From positions 1-48,126 of the forward strand of contig JAUNER010000021.1 of NCBI GenBank assembly GCA_030525455.1: a stretch of DNA of 48,126 bases, in the 5' to 3' direction. The notes under the pieces are model-generated. The model saw only the letters and a list, made by a program, of their open reading frames with translations, was not told the DNA's origin and made no database searches. The position numbers were made by a program, and so were the translations under genes. The stretch comes from Akkermansia sp. Its GTDB lineage: Bacteria; Verrucomicrobiota; Verrucomicrobiia; Verrucomicrobiales; Akkermansiaceae. Shown one piece after another: positions 9,167 through 18,591 of this stretch (the first letter of the stretch is position 1; every line of letters begins with the position of its first letter).

Positions 9167-10279
9167 CTAGATATCTGACAATCTTTTATTTATCCTCTTA
9201 GCAATCGTCATCCCTAAAAATTTCGCTGTAAACTCACCATTGTAAAATTTAGATGAAAATAGCGTTAATCCCAAAAAACACACTTTAACCGTATATTGGT
9301 GGCTTTTATAAAATAATTTACTCCATTTGGGTCTAGGTTGCAACATCCCCCACAAACGAATTTTATTATAAAATCCTTTATATAAACCAAATTCATCTAC
9401 AATGCTTCTGATATCCTCATATATGCGGGGAATCATATCTGCAGGGGCATTTTTCATAGTTCGGTAATACATTTTAGAAACCAGCCACGGAGCAAGTTCA
9501 TGCAATTTATCGGAAAAACCATTTTCCCTATAAAATTCAAATAATTCCCTAAGTACGATAAATGAGTCAAAAACCTTTGGAGACTTGACCATTTGTTTCA
9601 TAATACTTCCTTCTCTTTGACGATAATTATAAAATATGGAATCCGTCACACATATATTTTTATCTAACATCAAAGCAAAAATCGATTGAGAAAAAGTAAA
9701 ATCCTCAAACCACACACCAGGATAAAATCTCAAGCCATAATCATCTAATAGCCTCTTTTTTATAAATTTAAAATGCACATAATTTCTATTAGACAATGCC
9801 CAAATTAACTCAGGTGTCATTTTAAATTCACCACTTGTTTCTGTATGTTCAATTGGCAATTTATCTGATAAAAAATTCCCCTTTTCATCCACCCTACGAT
9901 ACCCAAAACATATCAACTCAGTATTTGATTTCTTCGTCAACTCAAGCAACTCAGCAACCGTAGATTTTTCAATCCAATCATCACTATCGAGAAATAAAAC
10001 CCAATCCCCCTTTGCTTTTTCCAATCCAGAATTACGAGCACCAGAAAGACCTGCGTTTTCTTGATTAACAATGGTTATTCTCAAATCCTTAGCAGCATAT
10101 TCCTCTAGGATAGTTCCGGACTCATCCGTACTCCCATCATTCACACAAATAATATCTAAATTAGAATAAGTCTGAGAAATAACACTATCTAAACACTCTC
10201 GCAAATATTCAGCCACGTTGTATACAGGGATAATTACTGATACACAAATAGCTTCTTCGTTCATCTCAAATTGCTTCAT
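9167..10279 (-). CDS. GT2 family glycosyltransferase
   Basis: This 370-residue protein has a GT-A fold of family 2: SVIIPVYNVAEYLRECLDSV (about 14-33), NDGSTDESG (48-56), NAGLSGARNSGLE and the metal-binding DSDDW (98-102). The C-terminal half is divergent and basic. An alternative ATG at 10264 would remove five residues and begins closer to the conserved strand. It lies on the opposite strand between two GT8 paralogs and is more A/T-rich than they are, so it may have been inserted. The role is presumably surface glycan synthesis; the sugar is unknown. Confidence 0.9.
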   Translation of the reverse strand: MKQFEMNEEAICVSVIIPVYNVAEYLRECLDSVISQTYSNLDIICVNDGSTDESGTILEEYAAKDLRITIVNQENAGLSGARNSGLEKAKGDWVLFLDSDDWIEKSTVAELLELTKKSNTELICFGYRRVDEKGNFLSDKLPIEHTETSGEFKMTPELIWALSNRNYVHFKFIKKRLLDDYGLRFYPGVWFEDFTFSQSIFALMLDKNICVTDSIFYNYRQREGSIMKQMVKSPKVFDSFIVLRELFEFYRENGFSDKLHELAPWLVSKMYYRTMKNAPADMIPRIYEDIRSIVDEFGLYKGFYNKIRLWGMLQPRPKWSKLFYKSHQYTVKVCFLGLTLFSSKFYNGEFTAKFLGMTIAKRINKRLSDI

Positions 10280-10596
10280 AACTCGTCATTCGATGGTTTT
10301 GCTTTTATTTCAGAGACCCTTCCAAAGTCCACAATCCACATAGAACTATGCAGCATTAGAAATGCTGTACTTCGCCTGTAATGCCTTAGCTTTTTATTAT
10401 GAATTCTCACTGTGTTATTTTTCTCCCATAAAAAGGGACTTTTACAGGAATTAGTAATCCGTTATCAGAATTTAAAACATTTTTCAACATTTTCTGAAAC
10501 TTCAGAATTGACTCAGAATTTCTAATGCTGTTCAATGCACAGACAAGGCATGAGTGTTCAGAATAAGAAACACACATACAACTCTATTTTTTATTT
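10280..10596. promoter_or_regulatory. Divergent intergenic region between GT2 and GT8 genes
   Basis: This 317-bp A/T-rich gap drives genes in both directions. For the plus-strand GT8, TTGACT (10508-10513) and TTCAAT (10531-10536) are separated by exactly 17 bp, about 60 bp before its ATG. A short hairpin CAGCATT-AGA-AATGCTG occupies 10351-10367, and CTAATGCTG recurs at 10522-10530 inside the promoter spacer. I see no gene in the gap. Confidence 0.45.
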
Positions 10597-11685
10597 ATGT
10601 CTCAAATTCCTGTATTACTAGCTGCCACGGATTCATACACCATACCGCTTGCTGTATGTTTGTATAGCATCATCAAGCATGTTTCTACCGACAACGAGTA
10701 CAAATTTCATGTTATTACCAATGACATGAGCAAAGAACATCAAGCGGTTCTCAAAACCCTTGAAAAACCCAATCATATCAGCATAGAGTTTCAGGCGACA
10801 AGCCAAGAACTTAAAGACACCGCCTCTAAAATCAACTGTGGACGCTTTTCTGATATGACACTTGCTCGTTTAGAAGCAGGCAAGCTTTTCCCTCAATACG
10901 ACCGCATGGTCTACTTAGATGTAGACACGGTTATTCAAGGAGATGTTGCAGAAATTTACAACACCCCACTAACTCTAAATAAAGGGGATGCAGACACAAA
11001 AGACACCGCTATGGCAATGGCACTAAGTCAAGGAGCAATCTGTCTTAGAAATAATATCCATCATCAACGAATATTAAATAACCAAGAAACAATCCCCGTT
11101 TCAGCTCCCACTGATTATAGAAATGCGGGGGTTTTACTCATGAACCTCGCACAAATGCGAGAGCACAAGTTAGGTGAAGCATTCATACAAAAATTATGCA
11201 CAAACACACTTCCCTATCTTGACCAAGATGCTATCAATTTAGTTTTACAAGGCTCTATTGCCATGCTACCAAGCACATGGAATTTTCTTTTCTGTCGCCT
11301 GATATATGATATGCCGGAGCTTCTCACAGAACCATATTCAAGTGAAGGTGTCAAGGAGCTAGCAGAACTTTACAAAAACCGTAGCTGGAAGCTACTACAC
11401 ATGATTGGTCCCAACCCACCATGGAAACCGGATATGCACCACTGGGCGGTGTACTATGTAGAATCCTGGTGGCCAGTAGCCTTTGAATGTCCGATTTTCC
11501 GAGACGAAATACGAGAACTATTTAACAAGGTACTCACCATACAACAAGAAAAACTACAACAACTCTACCGCAAGCGTAGATTTTCACTATTCAAGGTACG
11601 ACGCAAGAGAAATCGCCAAATCAACGAACTGCTACCATTAGTCAACACTCTGACATCGATCAAAGAAAAATATTTGGCGAACTAG
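10597..11685 (+). CDS. GT8 family glycosyltransferase (paralog of the gene at 8090)
   Basis: The protein has 362 residues. It aligns along its length with the GT8 at 8090: IPVLLAATDSYTIPLAVCLYSIIKH at the start, DxD in VYLDVDTVIQGD, DYRNAGVLLMNLAQM, YLDQDAINL, WKLLHMIGPNPPWKPD and ECPIFRDEIREL near the end. It differs by a roughly 20-residue insertion after the DxD region. The duplication plus divergence suggests two successive transfers or different sugars on a lipooligosaccharide or similar glycan. A basic tail (RKRRFSLFKVRRKRNRQ) could bind membranes. The next gene, argH, starts 62 bp downstream. Confidence 0.9.
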   Translation: MSQIPVLLAATDSYTIPLAVCLYSIIKHVSTDNEYKFHVITNDMSKEHQAVLKTLEKPNHISIEFQATSQELKDTASKINCGRFSDMTLARLEAGKLFPQYDRMVYLDVDTVIQGDVAEIYNTPLTLNKGDADTKDTAMAMALSQGAICLRNNIHHQRILNNQETIPVSAPTDYRNAGVLLMNLAQMREHKLGEAFIQKLCTNTLPYLDQDAINLVLQGSIAMLPSTWNFLFCRLIYDMPELLTEPYSSEGVKELAELYKNRSWKLLHMIGPNPPWKPDMHHWAVYYVESWWPVAFECPIFRDEIRELFNKVLTIQQEKLQQLYRKRRFSLFKVRRKRNRQINELLPLVNTLTSIKEKYLAN

Positions 11686-11747
11686 GCAATAATTCCACTC
11701 TATTACCTACTTCAGGCTTCACATCTGCGGAAAAATAAGGCACATAG

Positions 11748-13124
11748 ATGGGCGTCATGTGGAAAGGACGCTTTTCTCAACCAACAGCAGATTTAGTACA
11801 GCGATACGGAGAATCAGTCTCATACGACTGGAGACTCTATCGCCAAGATATAGCAGGCTCAACAGCTCATGCCCGTGCCCAGCTAAAAGCAGGCTTACTT
11901 ACACAAGCCGAGTTTGAAGCCATCGCCAACGGATTACAAGAAATTCTGGCAGACATAGAAGCAGGTAAATTTACATGGAGCCAAGAGCTGGAAGATGTGC
12001 ACATGAACATCGAAAACGAACTAACAAATCGCATCGGTGCCCCCGGAGCCAAACTCCATACTGCACGCTCCAGAAATGACCAAGTAGCCACAGACACCCG
12101 CCTTTACTGCCGAGCCGAAATCGACCAAATATTAGAAAAGCTACGCAATTTACAGCGTTCATTGGTGATGAAAGCCAAGCAATATGCAGACACCATGATG
12201 CCGGGCTACACCCACTTACAACGAGCCCAACCGGTCACCATGGGGCATCATCTGCTTGCATACGTAGAAATGCTTAACCGCGATGCAGAACGCCTTAACG
12301 ATGCACGCAAGCGACTCAATGTTTCGCCCCTAGGGTCAGGAGCCATAGCCGGGTCTACCATTTGTCTTGACCGTCACAGCATCGCCATAGAACTAGGGTT
12401 TGATTCCGTAACAGAAAACTCCATGGATGCCATAGCCGACCGCGATTACATCATGGAAACCCTCTTTGCCATAGCCGTCATCGGGGCACATTTATCCCGT
12501 CTGAGCGAAGACCTCATCCTATGGTGTACAGCAGAATTCGGATTTGCGACACTATCAGACGCCCACACCACCGGGTCATCACTTATGCCACAGAAAAAAA
12601 ATCCGGATGTGGCAGAACTCACCCGAGGTAAAACCGGGCGACTATACGGGAACCTCAATGCGGTGATGGTCGCAGTAAAAGGGCTACCCCTTACCTACAA
12701 CCGCGACCTACAAGAAGACAAAGAACCCCTCTTTGATTCCATAGATACCATCAAGCTTGCTCTGGATGTGAATGCAGAAATGATTGCGGCTATGGTAGTT
12801 AACGAAGCAACTGCACTAACGGCGGCATCCGACCCTATGCTATTAGCCACAGATTTAGCAGACTATTTAGTCAGGAATGGAGTACCATTCAGAAAAGCCC
12901 ATGAGCTAGTAGGGAAGGCCGTCGCCATGAGTGTATCTACAGGCATTCCGCTCAACCAACTAAGCGACGAACAATTCAAATCTATCTCAGATGCCTATAA
13001 ATCTGACGCACGAGACGTATTTGAGTTGACAAAAGCCTTTTCTCAGCGTACCAACCCCGGTGCACCGAATTCTGCTAACACAAGCCGACGCATTGCATAC
13101 TGGGAAAAAATCCTTTCCAAATAA
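11748..13124 (+). CDS. argH: Argininosuccinate lyase
   Basis: The protein has 458 residues, the normal ArgH length. It splits argininosuccinate into arginine and fumarate, the last step of arginine biosynthesis, as a cytoplasmic tetramer. Visible signatures are WKGRFSQPTADLVQRY at the N-terminus, HTARSRNDQVATD (104-116), GYTHLQRAQP (153-162) and the fumarase/lyase-superfamily loop GSSLMPQKKNPD (276-287) with the catalytic Ser. An alternative ATG three codons in (11757) would also fit family starts. AAGG lies 7 bp before the first ATG, one of the few Shine-Dalgarno-like sites in the window. No other arg gene is adjacent. Confidence 0.97.
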   Translation: MGVMWKGRFSQPTADLVQRYGESVSYDWRLYRQDIAGSTAHARAQLKAGLLTQAEFEAIANGLQEILADIEAGKFTWSQELEDVHMNIENELTNRIGAPGAKLHTARSRNDQVATDTRLYCRAEIDQILEKLRNLQRSLVMKAKQYADTMMPGYTHLQRAQPVTMGHHLLAYVEMLNRDAERLNDARKRLNVSPLGSGAIAGSTICLDRHSIAIELGFDSVTENSMDAIADRDYIMETLFAIAVIGAHLSRLSEDLILWCTAEFGFATLSDAHTTGSSLMPQKKNPDVAELTRGKTGRLYGNLNAVMVAVKGLPLTYNRDLQEDKEPLFDSIDTIKLALDVNAEMIAAMVVNEATALTAASDPMLLATDLADYLVRNGVPFRKAHELVGKAVAMSVSTGIPLNQLSDEQFKSISDAYKSDARDVFELTKAFSQRTNPGAPNSANTSRRIAYWEKILSK

Positions 13125-13132
13125 TCAATACA

Positions 13133-13179
13133 GCTCGGTAGAGAATCAGAAATCGGTGAAAAAGATTGCTCTACCGAGC
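13133..13179 (+). terminator. Hairpin after argH, possible terminator
   Basis: A perfect 11-bp stem (13133-13143 with 13169-13179; GCTCGGTAGAG and CTCTACCGAGC) encloses a 25-nt loop just after the argH stop. There is no run of T after it, so it could be a factor-assisted terminator, an mRNA 3'-end stabiliser, or a regulatory element ahead of the transporter gene. Confidence 0.45.
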
Positions 13180-13253
13180 ATATTACCCATGTGGTAAAAC
13201 ACTCATCTAAGAACTAGCCGAATTCGGTTGGTTCAAAAAAACATCCGATAGCT

Positions 13254-14933
13254 ATGTTCAAACCTGCTCTCGTTTCATCTCTCAAATCATATAACAAACC
13301 CACATTATTTGCCGACATTTTTGCCGGTCTGACCGTTGGGGTCGTCGCCATTCCTCTAGCCATGGCATTTGCCATCGCTTGCGGACTCTCGCCAACCCAA
13401 GGCTTGATAACTGCAGTTGTCGCCGGTTTCTTAATTTCTCTATTTGGTGGCAGTAAATACCAAATTGGGGGGCCAACAGGTGCTTTCGTCGTTATCATTC
13501 TTGGTGTTATTAAGGAATTTGGTCAAAGTGGCTTACTTATTTGTACCTTATTAGCCGGGATTTTCCTGCTGATATTAGGCTTTTGCCGCATGGGGGCATT
13601 AATCCGCTTTATTCCCTTTCCGGTAACGACAGGGTTTACCTCAGGCATTGCGGTAGTTATTTTCTCTACACAAATCAAAGACCTATTTGGTTTAAACATA
13701 CAAGGAGGGATTCCCGATGCCTTCCACGATAAATGGATATGCTACATAGCCAACATGCCTAGCATCAACTGGGCTGCCTTTGGCTTAGCTATTGGGACTA
13801 TAGGAATCATCCTTCTAGCACGGAAACTATGGCCTAAGAGCCCTGCCATGCTTATAGGGATGCTTGCCATGACACTTGTCTCATGTATTTTTAAACTAGA
13901 CGTGACAACTATTGGTTCAACCTTTGGGTCATTACCAAGCAGTCTACCCATGCCAAGTATGCCGGAGATGGACTGGGGGAATCTCAATAAACTAGTCGTT
14001 CCGGCATTTACTATTGCCCTGCTAGCCGCTATAGAATCATTGCTTAGTGCTTCTGTGGCAGATGGGATGACAGGGAGCCGCCACAAACCAAATATGGAAC
14101 TTGTGGCTCAAGGTATAGGCAATATAGGCTCAGCACTTTTTGGTGGCATTCCAGCCACAGGAGCCATTGCACGAACCGCTACCAACATCAAGGCCGGAGC
14201 TAAAAGCCCGGTAGCCGGGATGATTCATGCTGTCACGCTTCTGGTTATACTCATTACCTGCTCTCAGTACGCAGAACTCATACCGCTTTCCGTACTTGCC
14301 GGTGTGCTTACTGTGGTATGCTACAACATGAGTGAAGTCCACACCTTCAGACGATTGCTACAAGGACCACGTCAAGATGCGGCGGTGCTGGTTATCACCT
14401 TCTTACTAACTGTATTTATCGACCTTGTAACAGCTGTTGAAGTCGGCGTTGTGCTAGCGGCACTACTCTTCATGGGGCGTATGGCTCAAATTGCAGACGT
14501 ATCTGCTATCAAAAATGAATTGCTAGACTCAGACCAAGATGACAATGGGGAACGCTCTACCTCACGTCTCGTCATACCAGATGGTGTTGAAATCTTTGAC
14601 GTAAAAGGGCCATTCTTCTTCGGTGCTGTTGAGCAATTTAAAGACCAAGTACTCGAAACCCTGGAACACGACACCAAGGTGGTTATCCTACGTATGCGAC
14701 TTGTACCAACGCTTGACGCCACGGGGTTGAATGTGCTTTCGGACTTCTGCCACCAGTGCCGTGAACATGGAGCGACACTACTCATCTGTGGGGTTCAAGC
14801 ACAACCGCTGGATGTCATTCGCCATGCTCCATTCTACCGAGAACTTAAGAAATACAACATCTGCGAAAACATTGATGCGGCTTTAATCCGTGCAGATAAA
14901 ATTCTTAACGGGCCGGCACCCAAACACCTCTAA
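13254..14933 (+). CDS. SulP/SLC26-family anion transporter with STAS domain
   Basis: The protein has 559 residues. The membrane part (about 15-410) has the family hallmarks: DIFAGLTVGVVAIPLAMAFAIA, then FGGSKYQIGGPTGAFVVII, then IPFPVTTGFTSGIAVVI. A cytoplasmic STAS domain occupies about residues 435-550, with DATGLNVL at the usual phosphate-loop position. Family members carry sulfate, bicarbonate, chloride or carboxylates, usually coupled to Na+ or H+. Sulfate or bicarbonate is the likeliest substrate here but sequence alone does not decide. It is a single-gene unit with a terminator directly after it. Confidence 0.92.
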   Translation: MFKPALVSSLKSYNKPTLFADIFAGLTVGVVAIPLAMAFAIACGLSPTQGLITAVVAGFLISLFGGSKYQIGGPTGAFVVIILGVIKEFGQSGLLICTLLAGIFLLILGFCRMGALIRFIPFPVTTGFTSGIAVVIFSTQIKDLFGLNIQGGIPDAFHDKWICYIANMPSINWAAFGLAIGTIGIILLARKLWPKSPAMLIGMLAMTLVSCIFKLDVTTIGSTFGSLPSSLPMPSMPEMDWGNLNKLVVPAFTIALLAAIESLLSASVADGMTGSRHKPNMELVAQGIGNIGSALFGGIPATGAIARTATNIKAGAKSPVAGMIHAVTLLVILITCSQYAELIPLSVLAGVLTVVCYNMSEVHTFRRLLQGPRQDAAVLVITFLLTVFIDLVTAVEVGVVLAALLFMGRMAQIADVSAIKNELLDSDQDDNGERSTSRLVIPDGVEIFDVKGPFFFGAVEQFKDQVLETLEHDTKVVILRMRLVPTLDATGLNVLSDFCHQCREHGATLLICGVQAQPLDVIRHAPFYRELKKYNICENIDAALIRADKILNGPAPKHL

Positions 14934-14958
14934 ATCTTTAAATTCAAACTACTAACAC

Positions 14959-14990
14959 AAGGGATATTCCTTACCATGGGGATATCCCTT
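14959..14990 (+). terminator. Intrinsic terminator after the SulP gene
   Basis: The stem AAGGGATAT (14959-14967) pairs with ATATCCCTT (14982-14990) and is followed by TTTTT. Confidence 0.85.
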
Positions 14991-15058
14991 TTTTAGGGCA
15001 TCACACAATATAAACACCAAGCTTTTTACTCACAAGAACGAACACACGCAATGATTGA

Positions 15059-15109
15059 TATAATACGGGTAATTTTCTTGCAAAAGGAATGAGAAAAAGG
15101 CATCATTCC
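15059..15109 (+). promoter_or_regulatory. Putative -10 box and start-proximal hairpin of the cyclophilin gene
   Basis: A consensus TATAAT lies at 15059-15064 with only a weak -35 match 17 bp upstream. Between it and the ATG, GGAATGA (15086-15092) can pair with TCATTCC (15103-15109), placing a 7-bp hairpin 5 nt before the start codon, where it could modulate translation. Confidence 0.4.
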
Positions 15110-15114
15110 TATAA

Positions 15115-15708
15115 ATGATGAACATTGTAAAAAAACTCTATTCTGTACTTCTATGTGCAGTGGTCTTTCTAGGCTTTAACGCCCAAGCGGCAGACCTACA
15201 AGATGTACGCATCACCATGACCACTACTAAAGGAGACATCAATATAACACTTTATTCATCAAAAGCCCCTGTAACCGTTGCCAACTTTTTAAACCTCATC
15301 CAAAAAGGATTTTACAATGGTCTTACATTTCATAGAGTAATAGCCGACTTCATGATTCAAGGCGGAGACCCCACAGGGACCGGCAGGGGGGGGACTCCCT
15401 ACAGTTTTGAAGATGAGTTTTGCCCTGAACTAAAACATAAAGGTCCGGGTGTTCTCTCAATGGCCAACTGCGGACCAAACACAAATGGTTCACAATTCTT
15501 TATCACACACGTTGCGACACCGCACCTAGATGGACGCCATACCGTTTTTGGACAAGTTACAAAAGGACAAAAAGTAGTCGATGCCATTCAAAAGGGCGAC
15601 AGAATCCTCAAAGTTCACATTTCAGACAAAGCTGCGGCAAAGGAAGTCCTAAAAGCCAACGCCGCAAGAGTAGCTGAATGGAACAGAAAACTCACTCAGT
15701 TCAGATAA
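15115..15708 (+). CDS. Secreted cyclophilin-type peptidyl-prolyl cis-trans isomerase
   Basis: The protein has 197 residues and a Sec signal peptide ([20 protein letters not shown], cleavage near residue 25). The cyclophilin core follows: [19 protein letters not shown] with the catalytic Arg, [25 protein letters not shown] and [11 protein letters not shown]. It isomerises X-Pro bonds and probably helps fold exported proteins in the periplasm. Tandem ATGs at 15115 and 15118 leave the start ambiguous by one codon. A C-terminal extension of about 35 residues beyond the core is basic and Ala-rich. nagA starts 26 bp downstream. Confidence 0.95.
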   Translation: MMNIVKKLYSVLLCAVVFLGFNAQAADLQDVRITMTTTKGDINITLYSSKAPVTVANFLNLIQKGFYNGLTFHRVIADFMIQGGDPTGTGRGGTPYSFEDEFCPELKHKGPGVLSMANCGPNTNGSQFFITHVATPHLDGRHTVFGQVTKGQKVVDAIQKGDRILKVHISDKAAAKEVLKANAARVAEWNRKLTQFR

Positions 15709-15734
15709 TTTTCATCATCAATTCACATCAAATT

Positions 15735-16883
15735 ATGAAGACACTAATCAAAAACGCACGCATCATCTCCCCGGGGCTAGATATGGCCGGGGCAGCTGTA
15801 GAAATTGACGGCAAAACCATAACAGCCGTCTATCCGGCAGGGAGCGAACTCCCTGCAGCAGATAAAGTAGTAGACGCAGAAGGTCGTATGCTTTTACCGG
15901 GCTTTATCGACATTCACAGCCATGGTGCAGGTGGATGCGACACCTGTGACGCAAAGTTAGAAAGCATTCGCACCATTGCGGAATGCAAGATGAAAGAAGG
16001 TGTAACATCATGGTTACCCACGACACTTACACTTTCCCCCAAGGTGCTTCAAGACGTTTGTACCGTTGTAGCAGAATACATGAAAAACCAAGAGTTTGCA
16101 AAAACTCCCGGTGTACACTTAGAAGGGCCATACATTAACCCCAAACAATGTGGTGCACAAAACCCTGCATTTGTACGAGAAGCAGATTATGAAGAAGTAG
16201 CCGCACTCAACGACATTGCACGCGTCCTACTTATTTCTATGGCTCCGGAAATGCCGGGGGCAATTGACTTCATCGCCAAGGCATCTGCCGCAGGCATTCG
16301 TTGCTCAGCCGGGCATAGTGCAGCGACACACGCAGACTTTATGAAAGCGAAAGCAGCAGGCTTAGCCCACTTAACACACTACTGCAACCAAATGTCACCT
16401 GTTCACCATCGTGAAATTGGTTTAGTAGGCTCCGGGTTACTTGACCGAGACATCAAGATAGAAATCATCTGCGATACCATTCACCTCTGCGGAGATATGC
16501 TTAAGATGGTGTTTAAGAATAAGGCCATTGACCAAATGCTCATGATTACAGACTCATTAGCATGCTCATGGATGCCTGATGGTCCGGGGGATTTGGGTGG
16601 CTTGCCAATTATCGTAAAGGATGGTGTAGCTCGACTCCAAGAAGGGGGCAACCTAGCAGGTTCTACACTTCGCTTTGCACATGGTCTGAAAAACGTACAT
16701 CGTCTCACCGGTTTACCATTAAGCGAGCTAGTCAAAGCTACCTCATGGAACCAAGCACAGTCTCTAGGCTTAGAAGGACTTGGCAAGATTGCACCAGGTT
16801 TTGCGGCAGACATGGTTCTACTTGATGATGAATTCAATACAGTAAAAGTATTCATCGATGGTGCTGAAAAATACAGTGCCTAA
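15735..16883 (+). CDS. nagA: N-acetylglucosamine-6-phosphate deacetylase
   Basis: The protein has 382 residues from the ATG at 15735. An upstream in-frame start at 15678 would overlap the cyclophilin gene and add non-family sequence. It removes acetate from GlcNAc-6-P, feeding amino sugars to glycolysis or cell-wall synthesis. The amidohydrolase metal and active-site residues are visible: HSH (61-63), HLEGPYINP with Glu130, AGHS with His194, HLTH (212-215) and the catalytic Asp273 in ITDSLA. The HxH type is that of two-metal NagA rather than the E. coli form with Gln/Asn at this site. Neither nagB nor a PTS gene is adjacent. Confidence 0.95.
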   Translation: MKTLIKNARIISPGLDMAGAAVEIDGKTITAVYPAGSELPAADKVVDAEGRMLLPGFIDIHSHGAGGCDTCDAKLESIRTIAECKMKEGVTSWLPTTLTLSPKVLQDVCTVVAEYMKNQEFAKTPGVHLEGPYINPKQCGAQNPAFVREADYEEVAALNDIARVLLISMAPEMPGAIDFIAKASAAGIRCSAGHSAATHADFMKAKAAGLAHLTHYCNQMSPVHHREIGLVGSGLLDRDIKIEIICDTIHLCGDMLKMVFKNKAIDQMLMITDSLACSWMPDGPGDLGGLPIIVKDGVARLQEGGNLAGSTLRFAHGLKNVHRLTGLPLSELVKATSWNQAQSLGLEGLGKIAPGFAADMVLLDDEFNTVKVFIDGAEKYSA

Positions 16884-16969
16884 ATAACACCTCATTTAGC
16901 CACCGTACACAATCAAGATACGAGTGTGCGGTGGCTTCTTCAAAAACACCTACACGTTTCTCATTTATT

Positions 16970-17983
16970 ATGTCTACTGCAGTAGAAATGCCGCGCTTGT
17001 CGTACATTCAATCAGATGGCGTTATTGAAAAATGGCATCTTTCACCCGGCTGTAAAATTAAATCCGGCGACTGCATTGCCCAACTTAACATTGGAACAGC
17101 ACAAATTGACCTGCAAGCAAGTGAAGATGGCACACTGCAAGACATACTCCACCCAGAAGGGGCAAAAGTTTCATTAGGAACACCTATCGCCCTAGTCAAT
17201 ACGACGAAAAACTTCAATGCTACCAATGTAAAAATAAGTCCACTAGCCGCTAAACTTCTAGCCGAATCGGGCTTAAACATCAGCCTAATAAAGGGAACCG
17301 GGCCACGTGGGAAAATCATGGCAAACGATGTTAAACGAGCAGAAGAGAGCCAAAAAAATAGCCCGGCAAAAAAAATTCAAACTCCCCCTATCCCCAAGGG
17401 AGCCAGACGTGCCACACGCATTAATGATTTCTACCTTTTTTCGCTAGAAGCAAATATGGCTTATTTAGCCGCTATAAGTACGCCAATAGCAGTACAATGC
17501 GAAAAACTAATGGGAGCAAGATATAGTGTATTCGACTATGTTGTACGAGCCGCCATTAAAGCATGCATTACAGCAGAAGGCTGGCCAACAGAAAAAGAAG
17601 CACATGTAAGACTGATGCTTGACAAAGGGGACAAAGAAGTTTTCATACCATCAGCAGAGAAAAAAACAATTCATCTCATTGCCATGGCACGCTTAACACA
17701 AGACTCTGCCCCCACCGATGAGTCCCCTACACTATTGCTATGTGATAGTGGCATAGAATCGTGGCAAGCAAAAGATGATATTTCACCTGCCCCGCTGGCC
17801 ATTATTAGCATTGGTGGCACAACTCCTAAAACAGGAATTGAAGCCGGACGTCCGGTATCCAAACTCATTCTACCTGTATCATTATTTATCAATGCCAAGG
17901 AAATTTCTGATACAACTGCTTCAAAAATTGCAGCAGAATTTAAAACCCTATTGGAAAACCCCGTGCTTTTACTCCTAAACTAA
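16970..17983 (+). CDS. Degenerate 2-oxoacid dehydrogenase E2-like protein (lipoyl, PSBD and acyltransferase remnants)
   Basis: The protein has 337 residues from the ATG at 16970, where the typical E2 start (MSTAVEMPRLSYIQSDGVIEKW) begins; the ATG at 16931 would add 13 atypical residues. Domains in order: a lipoyl-like domain (1-80), a peripheral-subunit-binding domain (about 92-125; SPLAAKLL...GTGPRGKIMANDV), and a shortened catalytic-domain fold to the end (ENPVLLLLN). The lipoyl-lysine site, normally ETDKA, reads NIGTA (40-44) with no Lys. The active-site HRxxDG near the end reads AKEISD. Both catalytic features are therefore missing. No E1 or E3 gene is nearby. It may be a structural or regulatory pseudo-E2; the frame is intact, so it is not an obvious pseudogene. 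Confidence 0.8.
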   Translation: MSTAVEMPRLSYIQSDGVIEKWHLSPGCKIKSGDCIAQLNIGTAQIDLQASEDGTLQDILHPEGAKVSLGTPIALVNTTKNFNATNVKISPLAAKLLAESGLNISLIKGTGPRGKIMANDVKRAEESQKNSPAKKIQTPPIPKGARRATRINDFYLFSLEANMAYLAAISTPIAVQCEKLMGARYSVFDYVVRAAIKACITAEGWPTEKEAHVRLMLDKGDKEVFIPSAEKKTIHLIAMARLTQDSAPTDESPTLLLCDSGIESWQAKDDISPAPLAIISIGGTTPKTGIEAGRPVSKLILPVSLFINAKEISDTTASKIAAEFKTLLENPVLLLLN

Positions 17984-18016
17984 GCAAATAAACATCAAAC
18001 CATACATAACATTAAG

Positions 18017-18568
18017 ATGAAGAAAATAGCCGTTCTTGTTGCTCCGGGATTTGAAGAAATCGAGCTTCTTGCCCCTGTTGACATCCTGCGCCGATTAGAA
18101 TTAGATGTACAACTCATTGGGGTGCAATCAGATTCTGTCACCGGTGCTCACAATGTCACCATCCAAACAGATAGCACTCTAGCTCAACTCAATCCTTCAG
18201 AAATTGATGCACTTATCCTCCCCGGAGGGGCGGCATCATGGGTGCTTCGAGACACGCCAGAAGTTATTGAACTTGTGAAACAAACATTTGCAGAAGACAA
18301 GCTAGTGGCAGCCATTTGTGCGGCTCCTATCGCTCTGGCAAAAGCAGGTATCGTAGCCGGCAAAAAGGTAACAGCTTACCCCATGGACGAAGTACATGCT
18401 GAAATTTCTGAAGCAGGTGGTCAATTAGTTGACAAAGATGTAGCCATAGACAACAATCTCATTACCGGTCGAGGTCCGGCAGTCGCACTTGCCTTTGGTT
18501 ATGCTCTAGGAGAATACCTCACCTCTTCTGCTCAAGTAGCAGAACTTAAATCTGCTATGTGTTACTAA
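18017..18568 (+). CDS. DJ-1/PfpI family protein (YajL/ThiJ-like)
   Basis: The protein has 183 residues, the normal DJ-1 length. The conserved Glu (APGFEEIE) and nucleophilic Cys in VAAICAAPIAL are present, as are LILPGG and the ITGRGPA strand near the end. Family members act as oxidative-stress chaperones or are proposed to repair glyoxal damage. It lies 33 bp after the E2-like gene, possibly in one transcript, and is followed by a terminator. Confidence 0.93.
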   Translation: MKKIAVLVAPGFEEIELLAPVDILRRLELDVQLIGVQSDSVTGAHNVTIQTDSTLAQLNPSEIDALILPGGAASWVLRDTPEVIELVKQTFAEDKLVAAICAAPIALAKAGIVAGKKVTAYPMDEVHAEISEAGGQLVDKDVAIDNNLITGRGPAVALAFGYALGEYLTSSAQVAELKSAMCY

Positions 18569-18591
18569 ATAGCATTGCAAAATACTTCTTT

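Noticed and set aside
10351..10367. Intrinsic terminator for the GT2 gene
   Set aside because: The 7-bp hairpin lies upstream of the minus-strand gene's start and has no T run; it is more likely part of the divergent control region.
9167..11685. Mobile element around the antisense GT2
   Set aside because: No transposase, terminal inverted repeats or target duplications were visible; only the composition differs.
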